Shown here piece by piece: positions 1 through 7,603 of a stretch of 64,000 nt of DNA. Under the pieces are notes generated by a model, which saw nothing but the letters and a program-made list of their open reading frames with translations, was not told the DNA's origin and did not search any database. Position 1 is the stretch's first letter; the number at the start of each line of letters is the position of its first letter. The position numbers and the translations under genes are program-made. Origin of the DNA: an uncultured Dehalococcoidia bacterium (GTDB lineage: Bacteria > Chloroflexota > Dehalococcoidia > Lucifugimonadales > Australimonadaceae); NCBI GenBank assembly GCA_958295525.1, contig OY282355.1, positions 1,153,504 to 1,217,503 of the forward strand, in the 5' to 3' direction.

Positions 1-1
1 C

Positions 2-1228
2 GGATGGCGGATCGTCGCCGTCTCCTTCCTGTCGCTCTTTATTCACGGCGCAGCGACCAGTTACCTCTTCGGGCTCCTCGTCGTTCCGATGGAGCGCGAC
101 CTCGGATGGAGCCGCGCGACGCTCGTCGGCGCGCTGACGCTGGCGACGTTCGTGACCGCCGGGCTGGGGATGCTGATTGGACCGATGTTCGACCGGCGCG
201 GCGCGCGGGCGGGAATGACGCTGAGCGCGCTGCTGGGCGGCGCATGCCTCATTCTGCTGGCGTTCGCCTCGACGCCGTGGCAGTACTACGCCTTGCTGGG
301 AGTCGGCGTCGGCGCGGCGCGGACAGGGCTCGAGAATCTGGGGCCGCGCACGGCCATCGCAAACTGGTTCACGCGGCGGCGCGCGGCGGCGTTCGCCTGG
401 TCGAGCGGCGGGCGCGCCGTGTTCGGCTTCACGATGGTTCCGCTCTTCGCCATCCTCGTCGACCAAACGTCGTGGCGGGCCGGATGGGGCGTTCTAGGGG
501 CGGCCGAGGCGCTCATTCTCGCGCCGCTGGCATGGCTGATCATCCGGCGCAGGCCGGAAGACCACGGGCTGCTGCCCGACGGCGACCCGCCCGCCGCGTC
601 CGCTCCGGCTGCGGCGCGGGCAGGCGCCCCCCCCGAATCAGAAACGCAGTGGACGCGCGGAGAGGCGCTGCGGACGCGGACGCTCTGGCTCATCGTGCTT
701 GGCCTCGTGCTCACGGGCTTTCCGGCGACGGGCATCATCGCCAATATGGTCCCCTATTTCGTGGACGAGGGGCTTTCGCTGGGGTTCGCGTCGGGCGCGT
801 TCGCGTTCTTCGGATTCGGCGCGATGTTCGGGCGTCCGTTCTGGGGCTACGTCGCGGGGCGCTTCGGCGTGCACGTGGGGCTGACGCTCTACGGATTCGG
901 CTACGCGCTGGTCATCGCGCTGTACGCGCTCGCAGACTCGCAGTGGACGCTCTTCGCCGCCGCGTGGCCGGTGGGGCTGGTCGTCGGCGGAGCGCAGCAA
1001 CTGCAGTCGCAGGCGTGGCCGGACTACTACGGGCGCAGGCACGTCGGCGCGATCACCGGGCTGACGATCCTGCTGGTGACGCCTGCGATGGCGGCGGGGC
1101 CGCTCGTGATGGCGGCGGCGTTCGAGGCCGCGGGGAGTTACGGGCCCGTGCTGAGCGTCTACGCGGCGGGGTCGTTCCTAGCGGGCTTCTGCTTCCTGCT
1201 GGCGAAGCGTCCGCGCAAGCGCGGGTGA
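2..1228 (+). CDS. MFS transporter (5' end cut by window)
   Basis: The reading frame is open from base 2, so the N-terminus lies outside the window; the first visible residues (GWRIVAVSF) already form TM1, so little is missing. An internal ATG at 89 gives a shorter product but would delete TM1. The protein is a hydrophobic 12-TM-type permease. The first cytoplasmic loop carries the MFS-style GPMFDRRGAR motif, a basic WFTRRRA motif follows the fourth helix, and a central hydrophilic loop (RRRPEDHGLLPDGD) joins the two halves. This layout is typical of the OFA/monocarboxylate-type MFS branch, and the gene at 40350 encodes a similar protein. The substrate cannot be inferred. It converges on the minus-strand operon ending at 1346. 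Confidence 0.85.
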   Translation, partial: GWRIVAVSFLSLFIHGAATSYLFGLLVVPMERDLGWSRATLVGALTLATFVTAGLGMLIGPMFDRRGARAGMTLSALLGGACLILLAFASTPWQYYALLGVGVGAARTGLENLGPRTAIANWFTRRRAAAFAWSSGGRAVFGFTMVPLFAILVDQTSWRAGWGVLGAAEALILAPLAWLIIRRRPEDHGLLPDGDPPAASAPAAARAGAPPESETQWTRGEALRTRTLWLIVLGLVLTGFPATGIIANMVPYFVDEGLSLGFASGAFAFFGFGAMFGRPFWGYVAGRFGVHVGLTLYGFGYALVIALYALADSQWTLFAAAWPVGLVVGGAQQLQSQAWPDYYGRRHVGAITGLTILLVTPAMAAGPLVMAAAFEAAGSYGPVLSVYAAGSFLAGFCFLLAKRPRKRG

Positions 1229-1345
1229 AGGGGAGGCGGAGAATCTCGTATTGACGTCAGGAGAGGCGGAATTCCGTGCGCGAATGACACGGAGGCCCGG
1301 CGCTGAATAATTCACTGACCGCCCTAATCAAGCCGCCCGCGCCCG

Positions 1346-2332
1346 TCACGCGCGCCCGCGACGGACGAACCATTCGACGGCTTCCTCGAACGCTTGGCGG
1401 ACGGGCGTTTGCGGCAATCCGAGTTCACGGACGCTGCGGCTTGGGTCAACCCACATTCGTTTGGAGGCCATGCGCGCCGCCTCCGGGGGAATGGGGGGCG
1501 GACGGCGGAGCGCGGCGGCGACGGCGGCGCTTGCGCGGGAGGCCGCGAGCGCCGCGGCGTAGGGAACGCGGACGCGGGGCGCGGGCACGCCGGAAGCGGC
1601 GGAGAGCATTTGGAACGCCTCGGCGAGCGTGAGGTTGCCGTCGCTGTTTCCGAGGAGATAGCGCGCTCCGGGGGCGCCGCGCTCCAACGCCAGCAAGTGC
1701 CCTTCCGCGACGTCGCGCGCGTGGACGAAGTTGAGGCCGGTGTCCACGTAGGCCGGCAGCCTGCGGCGCAGGAAGTCGAGCACGATTTTGCCCGTGGGCG
1801 TGGGCTTCTCGTCGCCGGGGCCGATGGGAGCGGTCGGGCAGACGGTGACGATGGGCGCGCCCTGCGCCGCCATTCGCCGGACGACGCGCTCGGCCTCGAA
1901 TTTGGAGCGTTTGTAGGGGCCGTGCATCGCGCCGGGCCCGGCGAGGTCGGCCTCGGTGGGCAAGCGGTCGTCGAAGAAGGCCGCGCCGCCGACGGTGCCG
2001 GTGTAGACGATCCGCTCGACGCCGGCGTCGAGCGCTTGGCGCAGGACGTTGCGCGTTCCGCCGACGTTGACCTCGCGCATCAGCGCGGCGTTGGCCGGAT
2101 CGAAGGAGTACATTCCGGCGATATGGAGGACGGCGGCGCATCCCTCGAGGGCGGAGCGCACGGCGGCGGGATCGCGCGCGTCGCCCTCCGCGACGATGAC
2201 GGGATGATCGGGCAGCCGGTACGCTTGGCTGTCGCGGACGAGGGCGACGACCTCGTAGCCGCGCTCGGCGGCGGCGGCGGCGGCGAGCCGTCCGATGAAG
2301 CCTGACGCTCCGGTTACGAGGATGCGCGTCAC
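1346..2332 (-). CDS. hpnA: NAD-dependent sugar epimerase, HpnA-like
   Basis: Short-chain dehydrogenase/epimerase of 328 aa. It starts VTRILVTGASGFIG, with the Rossmann glycine motif at residues 8-14, followed by the EGDARDPAAVRSAL segment typical of atypical SDRs and a YKRSK Y-x3-K catalytic pair. The sequence resembles hopanoid-associated epimerase HpnA. A GTG start at 2332 overlaps the TGA of the upstream phosphorylase by four bases (GTGA), so translation is probably coupled; a longer frame reaching 2596 only reads antisense-like sequence inside that neighbour. The HpnG-like neighbour supports a hopanoid or isoprenoid-linked role. A generic NAD(P)-dependent epimerase remains possible, since no squalene-hopene cyclase or hpnH is in view. 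Confidence 0.8.
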   Translation of the reverse strand: MTRILVTGASGFIGRLAAAAAAERGYEVVALVRDSQAYRLPDHPVIVAEGDARDPAAVRSALEGCAAVLHIAGMYSFDPANAALMREVNVGGTRNVLRQALDAGVERIVYTGTVGGAAFFDDRLPTEADLAGPGAMHGPYKRSKFEAERVVRRMAAQGAPIVTVCPTAPIGPGDEKPTPTGKIVLDFLRRRLPAYVDTGLNFVHARDVAEGHLLALERGAPGARYLLGNSDGNLTLAEAFQMLSAASGVPAPRVRVPYAAALAASRASAAVAAALRRPPPIPPEAARMASKRMWVDPSRSVRELGLPQTPVRQAFEEAVEWFVRRGRA

Positions 2333-3066
2333 AGGCGCTCCGGCGGGGCGGCGAGAATGGCGTCCGCCGCCCGGCGCAGGCTTTTGGCGGCCTTCCGGGC
2401 GCGCAAGGCGAGGGGGATGAGACGGCGGGCCGTGAGCGGGTTGGCCGCCGCCCGAAGCGCGCGCGCCCATTCGCGGCGTCCTCCGTCGGCGGCGACGGCG
2501 GCGGCGAACGGCGGAAGGGCCAAGTCCGCCTCGTCCAGCGCGGCGCGGACGCTGATGAGCGGAACGCCCCGCGCCGCCGCCGCGTCCGCTATCCAACGCC
2601 CTTCCATATCCACGGCCAGGGCGCCGCTCGCGGCCCGCGCACGGCGCTTGGCTGCGGGCGTGAGGAGCGGCGCGTCCGCCGTCAGCATTGCGCCGACGCG
2701 GACGGAGAGCCCCGCGCTGCGGAGCGCCGTTGCTCCGTCCCGACTGCGTAGGCGGGAATCCGTGTCGGCGCTCTCTCCCGTTGGGCGAGAGAGGGATGAC
2801 GCGAGGGCGGGAGCGCCGGGGGGCGCGTCCGCGTAGAGGAAGGCGTCGGCGACGATGAGGTCGCCCGGGCGGAGCAGGGGATCGAGCGCGCCCGCGAATC
2901 CGAGGGAGACGAGGAGCGTGCGCGGGGCGGCGTCCAGCAGCGCGGCGGCGCGCGCTCCGGCATCGCGCCCGACTCCGCAGAGCGCGGTTCGATGGCCGCC
3001 GCGCCCTTCGCGCAAGCCGCCCAGTTCGCGCCGGGTCGGAGCGATGATCAGGATTGCGGAGGTCAT
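2329..3066 (-). CDS. Nucleoside phosphorylase-superfamily protein, HpnG-like
   Basis: Protein of 245 aa with the PNP/MTAN fold pattern: an LVSLGFAGAL strand, DLIVADAF, and a C-terminal DMEGRWIADAAAARGVP segment that holds the Met-Glu ribose-binding pair and the following helix. In hopanoid gene clusters the related HpnG removes adenine from adenosylhopane; linkage to an HpnA-like epimerase makes that family the best guess. Start and stop overlap both neighbours by four bases (ATGA at 3063-3066, GTGA at 2329-2332). The region around residues 75-100 is Arg/Ser-rich and looks like an insertion compared with the usual family. 5'-methylthioadenosine or futalosine nucleosidase activity is an alternative. 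Confidence 0.75.
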   Translation of the reverse strand: MTSAILIIAPTRRELGGLREGRGGHRTALCGVGRDAGARAAALLDAAPRTLLVSLGFAGALDPLLRPGDLIVADAFLYADAPPGAPALASSLSRPTGESADTDSRLRSRDGATALRSAGLSVRVGAMLTADAPLLTPAAKRRARAASGALAVDMEGRWIADAAAARGVPLISVRAALDEADLALPPFAAAVAADGGRREWARALRAAANPLTARRLIPLALRARKAAKSLRRAADAILAAPPERL

Positions 3067-3344
3067 TGCCCGGCGCGGCGGCGTTGGAAGGCTTCGAAAT
3101 GCTTGCCGGAGGCCGTGTCGCGTCCGGTGAAGCGAATGCCGGTTATGGCGGCGTAGGGAAAAGAGAGGTCGCGTCCGCCGCCGGCCTCGAAGAGTTGGAC
3201 GTAGGGCTCGGGGGCTGCGGCGTCGCGGTTGTAGAGATAGCCGGTCGTCTCGCCGCCGTCGGCCGTCGTTAGGGTGACGTCGCCGCGGAAGCGGAAGGCG
3301 CGCTCGACGAGGGCGGCGACGCCGGGGGTTTCGCGTTCTCGCAT
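3063..3344 (-). CDS. Hypothetical 93-aa protein, first gene of hpnA/hpnG-like operon
   Basis: Small soluble protein that I do not recognise. It has a predicted beta-rich core (RFRGDVTLTTADG, GYLYNRD, PYVQLFEAGGGRDLSFPYAAITGIRFTG) and a basic C-terminus. ATG at 3344; its TGA overlaps the ATG of the HpnG-like gene (ATGA), making it the promoter-proximal member of a three-gene coupled operon. The core, with a polar surface and an I-x-G-I-x-F-x-G end, is reminiscent of small SH3/PRC-like barrels, but this is only an impression. Coupled translation argues that it is a real gene. Confidence 0.65.
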   Translation of the reverse strand: MRERETPGVAALVERAFRFRGDVTLTTADGGETTGYLYNRDAAAPEPYVQLFEAGGGRDLSFPYAAITGIRFTGRDTASGKHFEAFQRRRAGQ

Positions 3345-3432
3345 TGCCTAACCTTACTCCTCAGGAGAGGTTCCCCCTTGCCCCCCGGACGAGGCGCGTA
3401 GCGCATTCGTCTCCTTAGCGCCCCACGCGCCG

Positions 3433-3570
3433 CGTCATTCCTGCGCAGGCGGGAATCCCCCCGGACGAGGCGCGTAGCGCATCGTCTCCAAGATCACCCA
3501 CGCGCCACGTCATTCCTGCGAAAGCAGGAACCTACTGGCGCCCCGTCGTTCCCGCGCAGGCGGGAATCTA
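3433..3570. repeat. Three dRS3-like palindromic repeats
   Basis: Three imperfect copies of the window-wide palindrome, reading in the GTCATTCC(C/T)GC...GCGGGAAT orientation, lie between the small hpn-operon gene and the CbbQ-type ATPase. The last copy (3545-3567) directly abuts the TAG stop codon of the ATPase gene (3568-3570). The rest of 3345-3567 shows no gene. Confidence 0.85.
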
Positions 3571-4437
3571 CGGGAAGATGGAAGTGACGACCTCCATCAC
3601 GCTCGCCTGCGTCTCGTGGTCGTCGGTCAGCCCCCAAACGACGGCGACCTCGCAGGCGCGCCGCGCCGGGATGCCCTCGCGCATCAGTTTGCCCGCGTAG
3701 ATCAGCAGGCGCGTGCTCACGCCCTCCTGCAGCCCCTGCCCGACGAGATTCCGCACCTTCTCGCCGAGCAGCGCGAGTTGCTGCGCCGTCGTGCGGTCAA
3801 TGCCGCTCTCGTGCTCGATGATCGGCCCCTCCAAGTCGCGCGGGGGAAAGTCGAACTCAATGGCGACGAACCGCTGCCGGGTGGAGTGCTTGAGGTCTTT
3901 CAACGCGCTCTGGTAGCCGGGGTTGTAGGAGATGACGAGCAGGAAGTTCGGGTGCGACTCCACCACCTCCCCGATCTTTTCGATGTGGAGCAGGCGTCGG
4001 TGGTCGGAGAGAGGGTGAATGAGGACGGTGGTGTCCTTCCGCGCCTCGACCACCTCGTCGAGGTAGCAGATGCCGCCGTGCTTCACCGCCCGCGTGAGGG
4101 GGCCGTCTATCCAGCGCGTGCCTTCCGGCTCGAGCAGGTAGCGCCCGACGAGGTCGCTGGCGGTGAGGTCTTCGTGGCAGGCGACGGTCACGAGGGGGGA
4201 GATCTGCTCGGCGCGCCCGTTCCGCTTGCGGGCGTCGTTCAGACGCCACGACATATACTCCACGAAGCGCGTCTTGCCGGAGCCGGTCGGCCCCTTCAGC
4301 AGAATGGGCACGCGCTGCGCGTAGGCGGCCTCGAAAATGTCCACCTCGTCGGCGACCGCCAAGTAGAAAGGCTCGTCGCTGACGAAGTACTCCTCGATGC
4401 TGTGCCGCTGGTAGAGTTCGTTGGTCCGGTTCGCCAT
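3568..4437 (-). CDS. CbbQ/NirQ/NorQ-type MoxR AAA+ ATPase
   Basis: AAA+ ATPase of 289 aa with Walker A GPTGSGKT at residues 49-56, Walker B CYLDEV at 124-129, and the [20 protein letters not shown] segment that introduces the CbbQ C-terminal domain. Members of this family remodel or activate metalloenzymes (Rubisco, NO reductase) together with a VWA-domain partner (CbbO/NorD). No such partner is present; the gene is instead 12 bp downstream of coaE on the same strand. ATG at 4437. The stop codon lies at the edge of a palindromic repeat. The client protein is unknown. Confidence 0.9.
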   Translation of the reverse strand: MANRTNELYQRHSIEEYFVSDEPFYLAVADEVDIFEAAYAQRVPILLKGPTGSGKTRFVEYMSWRLNDARKRNGRAEQISPLVTVACHEDLTASDLVGRYLLEPEGTRWIDGPLTRAVKHGGICYLDEVVEARKDTTVLIHPLSDHRRLLHIEKIGEVVESHPNFLLVISYNPGYQSALKDLKHSTRQRFVAIEFDFPPRDLEGPIIEHESGIDRTTAQQLALLGEKVRNLVGQGLQEGVSTRLLIYAGKLMREGIPARRACEVAVVWGLTDDHETQASVMEVVTSIFP

Positions 4438-4449
4438 ATACCCCGCTAT

Positions 4450-5049
4450 CTATCCTAGTGACAGGATTCTCTCTTCCCATGCCCGCCGGATGTTCGCTTC
4501 CAGATCGTCCGGCGAGCCCGTGTTTTCGATGATCAGGTCCGCTCTGCGGAGCGCCTCTCCGGGGTCGCCCTGCGCGGCGGCGCGCTTGCGCGCGTCCTCT
4601 TCGCTCATTCCTCGCGCCGCCAGGCGCGCCATCGCCAGTTCGGGCGGCGCGGAGACGGCCCAGACCTCGTCGGCGAGGTCGTCCCACTTCGCCTGGTAGA
4701 GCAGCGCGGCGTCCACCACGGCGACCGCCGTTCCCTGCGCTCCGCGCTCCGCGAGCGCCTGCGTCACGCGGTCGCGGATGAGCGGATGAATCGCGGCGTT
4801 CAGCCATGCGAGCGCCTGCGGATTGGCGAAGACGAGGCCGCCAAGCCGGGCCCTGTCTATCTCATCCTCCTCGTCGAGTATGCCGCTGCTGAAGAGTTCG
4901 ACGAGCCTTCTCCAGCCGATGGTTCCTTTGGCGTAGGCGCGCCGCCCCTCGGCGTCGGCGTCAATGACGGCGGCGCCCAGTCCCGCGAGGATGCGGGCGG
5001 CCTCGCTCTTGCCCGCGCCGATCGCCCCCGTCAGCCCGATGACCCGCAC
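4450..5049 (-). CDS. coaE: Dephospho-CoA kinase
   Basis: Catalyses the last step of coenzyme A synthesis, ATP-dependent phosphorylation of the 3'-hydroxyl of dephospho-CoA. The protein has 199 aa, the normal family length, with a P-loop GAIGAGKS at residues 8-15, VIDADAEGRRAYAKG after the first helix, and the LAARGMSEEDARKRAAAQ segment with the RAAAQ lid. It starts with GTG at 5049 (VRVIGLTG), which matches the normal N-terminus of CoaE. It is followed 12 bp later by the CbbQ-type ATPase, so the two are probably cotranscribed. Confidence 0.95.
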   Translation of the reverse strand: MRVIGLTGAIGAGKSEAARILAGLGAAVIDADAEGRRAYAKGTIGWRRLVELFSSGILDEEDEIDRARLGGLVFANPQALAWLNAAIHPLIRDRVTQALAERGAQGTAVAVVDAALLYQAKWDDLADEVWAVSAPPELAMARLAARGMSEEDARKRAAAQGDPGEALRRADLIIENTGSPDDLEANIRRAWEERILSLG

Positions 5050-5226
5050 GATGCTGCCTGTCCTCCGTCTCCGCGAACGCGCCGGGGGCAGTCGGGCGCG
5101 ATTCGGGGCAGTTTAGCACACTGCGCCGCGCTCTGCGCTTGCCAGGGGCGAGGTTCCCGCCCACGCGGGCAGGGCGAGGCAGGGCGGGAATAGCCGTTGG
5201 CGCTTCCTCGTCGAGCAACGCGTCCG
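5050..5226. repeat. Intergenic region with decayed palindromic repeat
   Basis: The 177 bp between fic and coaE contain a decayed member of the repeat family around 5150-5195 (GAGGTTCCCGCCCACGCGGGC followed by a second partial arm). No gene was found. Confidence 0.5.
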
Positions 5227-6519
5227 CTACCGCCGCCTTCCCAGCAAGCGCGAGAGTTCCGCCATCGCCGGATGTTCAGCGGACGCGGCGGAAGGCATGC
5301 GCTCATACCGCTCCAGCAGATCCGCTTCCGATTGCTGCGGCCAGTCCAAATTGACGGCGATGCGCTCGCCGCTCAGCGCGATTGCGGACAGTTCCAGCAA
5401 CCCGATGAGGTCGCGGAGCAGCGCGCGCTCCGCGAATTTGAGATGCCTGTAGTGGACGGAAGCCTGATCGGTTAGGGTTGGCAGGTCGAGCGGGCCGCCG
5501 TCCAGCAGCAGGTTGAGAATCCGCAATTGCCTATCCGCCAACAGCCGGCGGCGGGGGCTGCGGAGCCGTCCGAACAGCGACGTTGCGAATTGGCGGTACA
5601 GCGTCCGCTTCGTGTTCTCGATGATCTGCTCGGCGAGCGCGTTGCACCGGTCGGCGACCGCCGGCAGCGCGAACGTGAGGAACGGCGTGAGGTTATGCCC
5701 GCTCAGGCGGGATTCGCGCAGCGCCGCGAGGTATTCGTCCTTGCGCTCGTAGTAGTAGTTGGAGAGGCTGACCATCACCATATTGTTGACGCCCGCAGCC
5801 CGCAGCATAAACGCCTCTAGCGCGCGGGCCGCGCGCCCGTTGCCGTCGTCGAATGGGTGCATCGCGCCGATGTGGTAATGGGCGGCCATCGCCTGGACGA
5901 TGCGGTCATGCCGGCGAAATTCTCCGTTGGCGGCTTCGACGAGCGCGTTGAAGGCGGCGCTGCATTCTCCGCCCCCCTCGACGCCTCGGCAGCGCGGCAT
6001 TCCAAATGTGACGTTGGCGCCGGCGGAGCGTATCGCGCCCGGCTCGCAGTGGTCGTCGTCGCAGCCGGTGACCATGCGCCGGTGAATGCCGAGAATCAGG
6101 TCGGACGTCACCGGCCGGTCCGCCGGGAGTTCGCCAAGCCTGCGGTAGGCGGCGTTGGCCGACCGCAACTGCCGCTGCGAGCGCGTCAAGTCAACCCTTG
6201 ATTCGGCTCCGGGGGCGAGCGCCTCTTCCTGCTCGCGCTCGGTGAACTCGGCGCCTTCGATGCGGGACGTGCCAACGGCCTCCAAGCGAAGTTGCTCCTC
6301 GTGGGCTTGCTCGATCCACTGCGGCAGGCGCGGCATCCGGTTGAGAACGCTTGCGGCGGACTTGGCCTCGATCAGCAGGCCGGAGACGGCTGCGAGGTCG
6401 TATCTCGCCCACTGCCGCGGGAGAGCGTCATGGCTTATTCGCGGGGATGTCATATACGGCTCGTTTCCGGGTTCATTTCGCAATTCCACTCCTAAATTTA
6501 CGAGGTCTAGCCGTTTCAT
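5227..6519 (-). CDS. Fic-domain protein with N-terminal inhibitory helix
   Basis: Predicted AMP transferase of the Fic/DOC family, 430 aa. The active-site loop HPFDDGNGRAAR is intact at residues 221-232. The N-terminal (S/T)xxxE(G/N) inhibitory motif is present as TSRIEG at 84-89, which makes this a self-inhibited class II Fic protein; the Glu normally blocks productive ATP binding until relieved. The C-terminal third (about 320-430) resembles the winged-helix region found in many Fic proteins. The chosen ATG at 6519 has no clear ribosome site; an internal Met at residue 23 is an alternative start. Targets are unknown, and no separate antitoxin gene is adjacent, which fits intramolecular inhibition. 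Confidence 0.92.
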   Translation of the reverse strand: MKRLDLVNLGVELRNEPGNEPYMTSPRISHDALPRQWARYDLAAVSGLLIEAKSAASVLNRMPRLPQWIEQAHEEQLRLEAVGTSRIEGAEFTEREQEEALAPGAESRVDLTRSQRQLRSANAAYRRLGELPADRPVTSDLILGIHRRMVTGCDDDHCEPGAIRSAGANVTFGMPRCRGVEGGGECSAAFNALVEAANGEFRRHDRIVQAMAAHYHIGAMHPFDDGNGRAARALEAFMLRAAGVNNMVMVSLSNYYYERKDEYLAALRESRLSGHNLTPFLTFALPAVADRCNALAEQIIENTKRTLYRQFATSLFGRLRSPRRRLLADRQLRILNLLLDGGPLDLPTLTDQASVHYRHLKFAERALLRDLIGLLELSAIALSGERIAVNLDWPQQSEADLLERYERMPSAASAEHPAMAELSRLLGRRR

Positions 6520-6646
6520 TTCAAGTTCATTTCCGCATCGTTTCGCATTTCGCGCATCCCGCCCGCAGCAGGGACGACGGGCGGCAGGCGTCTCCTCGAG
6601 GCAAGCGCGAAGGGAGGCAAGCGCGAAGGCCGAAGCGGGACGCCGC

Positions 6647-7453
6647 TCACCAGCCTTGCTTGCGGTAGGGGGAAAAGTCCGGCGGGCGCTTCTCGTTGAA
6701 CGCGCGGGCGCCTTCCTCGGCCTCGTCCGTGTTGTAGAAGAGGTGGACGGCGCCGTGCGCCATCTGCTGCAGGCCGTAGGCGTAGTCGGTGTCCTGATTG
6801 AAAGCGGCCTTGAGGAAGCGGATGGCGGTGGGGCTCATCTCCAGAATGCGCTCCGCCCACTCGCGGGCCTCGTCCATCAGCCGCTCTTGCGGGACGACCT
6901 TGTTGACGAGGCCCATCTCCAGCGCATCCTGCGCGGAGTACTGGCGGCAGAGATACCATATCTCGCGGGCTTTCTTCTCGCCGACGGCGCGGGCGAGGAA
7001 GACCGCGCCGAATCCGGCGTCGAAACTGCCGACGCGCGGGCCGGTCTGCCCGAACACGGCGTTTTCGGACGCGATGGAGAGGTCGCAGATGACGTGGAGG
7101 ACGTGGCCGCCGCCGATAGCGTAGCCGTTGACGGCGGCGATGACGGGCTTGGGGATCATCCGCACGGCTGCGTGGAGTTCGGTGATGCGGAGTTTGGCGC
7201 CGCCCGGGCCGTCGGGGTCGTCGCGGTAGCCGTCCTTTCCTCGCGCCTTCTGGTCGCCGCCGGACGAGAACGCCTTATCGCCGGCGCCGGTGAGGATGAC
7301 GGCGCCGATGCCGTCGTCGTCCCATGCGTCGCGGAAAGCGGCGATCATCTCGTCCACCGTGCGCGGCCGGAATGCGTTGCGGACTTGCGGGCGGTTGATG
7401 GTGACGACGGCGACGCCGCCGCTCTTTTCGTAGAGGATGTCGGTGTAGGGCAT
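6647..7453 (-). CDS. menB: Crotonase, probable 1,4-dihydroxy-2-naphthoyl-CoA synthase (MenB)
   Basis: Crotonase of 268 aa. Near-identical MenB hallmarks are visible: [10 protein letters not shown] at 21-30, [12 protein letters not shown] around 61-72, IGGGHVLH at 113-120, the VGSFDAGFG loop at 141-149 with the catalytic-region Asp, and the C-terminal [15 protein letters not shown]. MenB closes the naphthoquinone ring in menaquinone synthesis. The close relative BadI (2-ketocyclohexanecarboxyl-CoA hydrolase) shares much of this sequence and cannot be excluded, particularly as no other men gene is in view. ATG at 7453. It is divergently arranged with the carboxyltransferase gene starting at 7604. 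Confidence 0.8.
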   Translation of the reverse strand: MPYTDILYEKSGGVAVVTINRPQVRNAFRPRTVDEMIAAFRDAWDDDGIGAVILTGAGDKAFSSGGDQKARGKDGYRDDPDGPGGAKLRITELHAAVRMIPKPVIAAVNGYAIGGGHVLHVICDLSIASENAVFGQTGPRVGSFDAGFGAVFLARAVGEKKAREIWYLCRQYSAQDALEMGLVNKVVPQERLMDEAREWAERILEMSPTAIRFLKAAFNQDTDYAYGLQQMAHGAVHLFYNTDEAEEGARAFNEKRPPDFSPYRKQGW

Positions 7454-7603
7454 AGGCGTAGTCTACGCGATGACGATGGGGCGCGTAGCGCGCCCGTCCG
7501 GCGCTTGCGCGCCGCTGGGTTCCCGCATGCGCGGGCAGGACGTGGCAGGGGGCGAGGGCGCCGGCGGCGCGCAGTTGTGGTAGCATTCCTGCGCGAGCGC
7601 GCT
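7454..7603. promoter_or_regulatory. Divergent intergenic region with decayed repeat
   Basis: The 150 bp between two divergent genes must hold both promoters. It contains a degenerate palindromic repeat at about 7520-7545 (GGTTCCCGCATGCGCGGGC) and the GCGCTTGCGCGCCG linker seen beside repeats elsewhere. No convincing -35/-10 pair was identified. Confidence 0.4.

Noticed and set aside
6155-7603. Extension of the carboxyltransferase frame back to 6155
   Set aside because: The upstream part only reads opposite the Fic and MenB-like genes and has no family similarity; the conserved protein starts at 7604.
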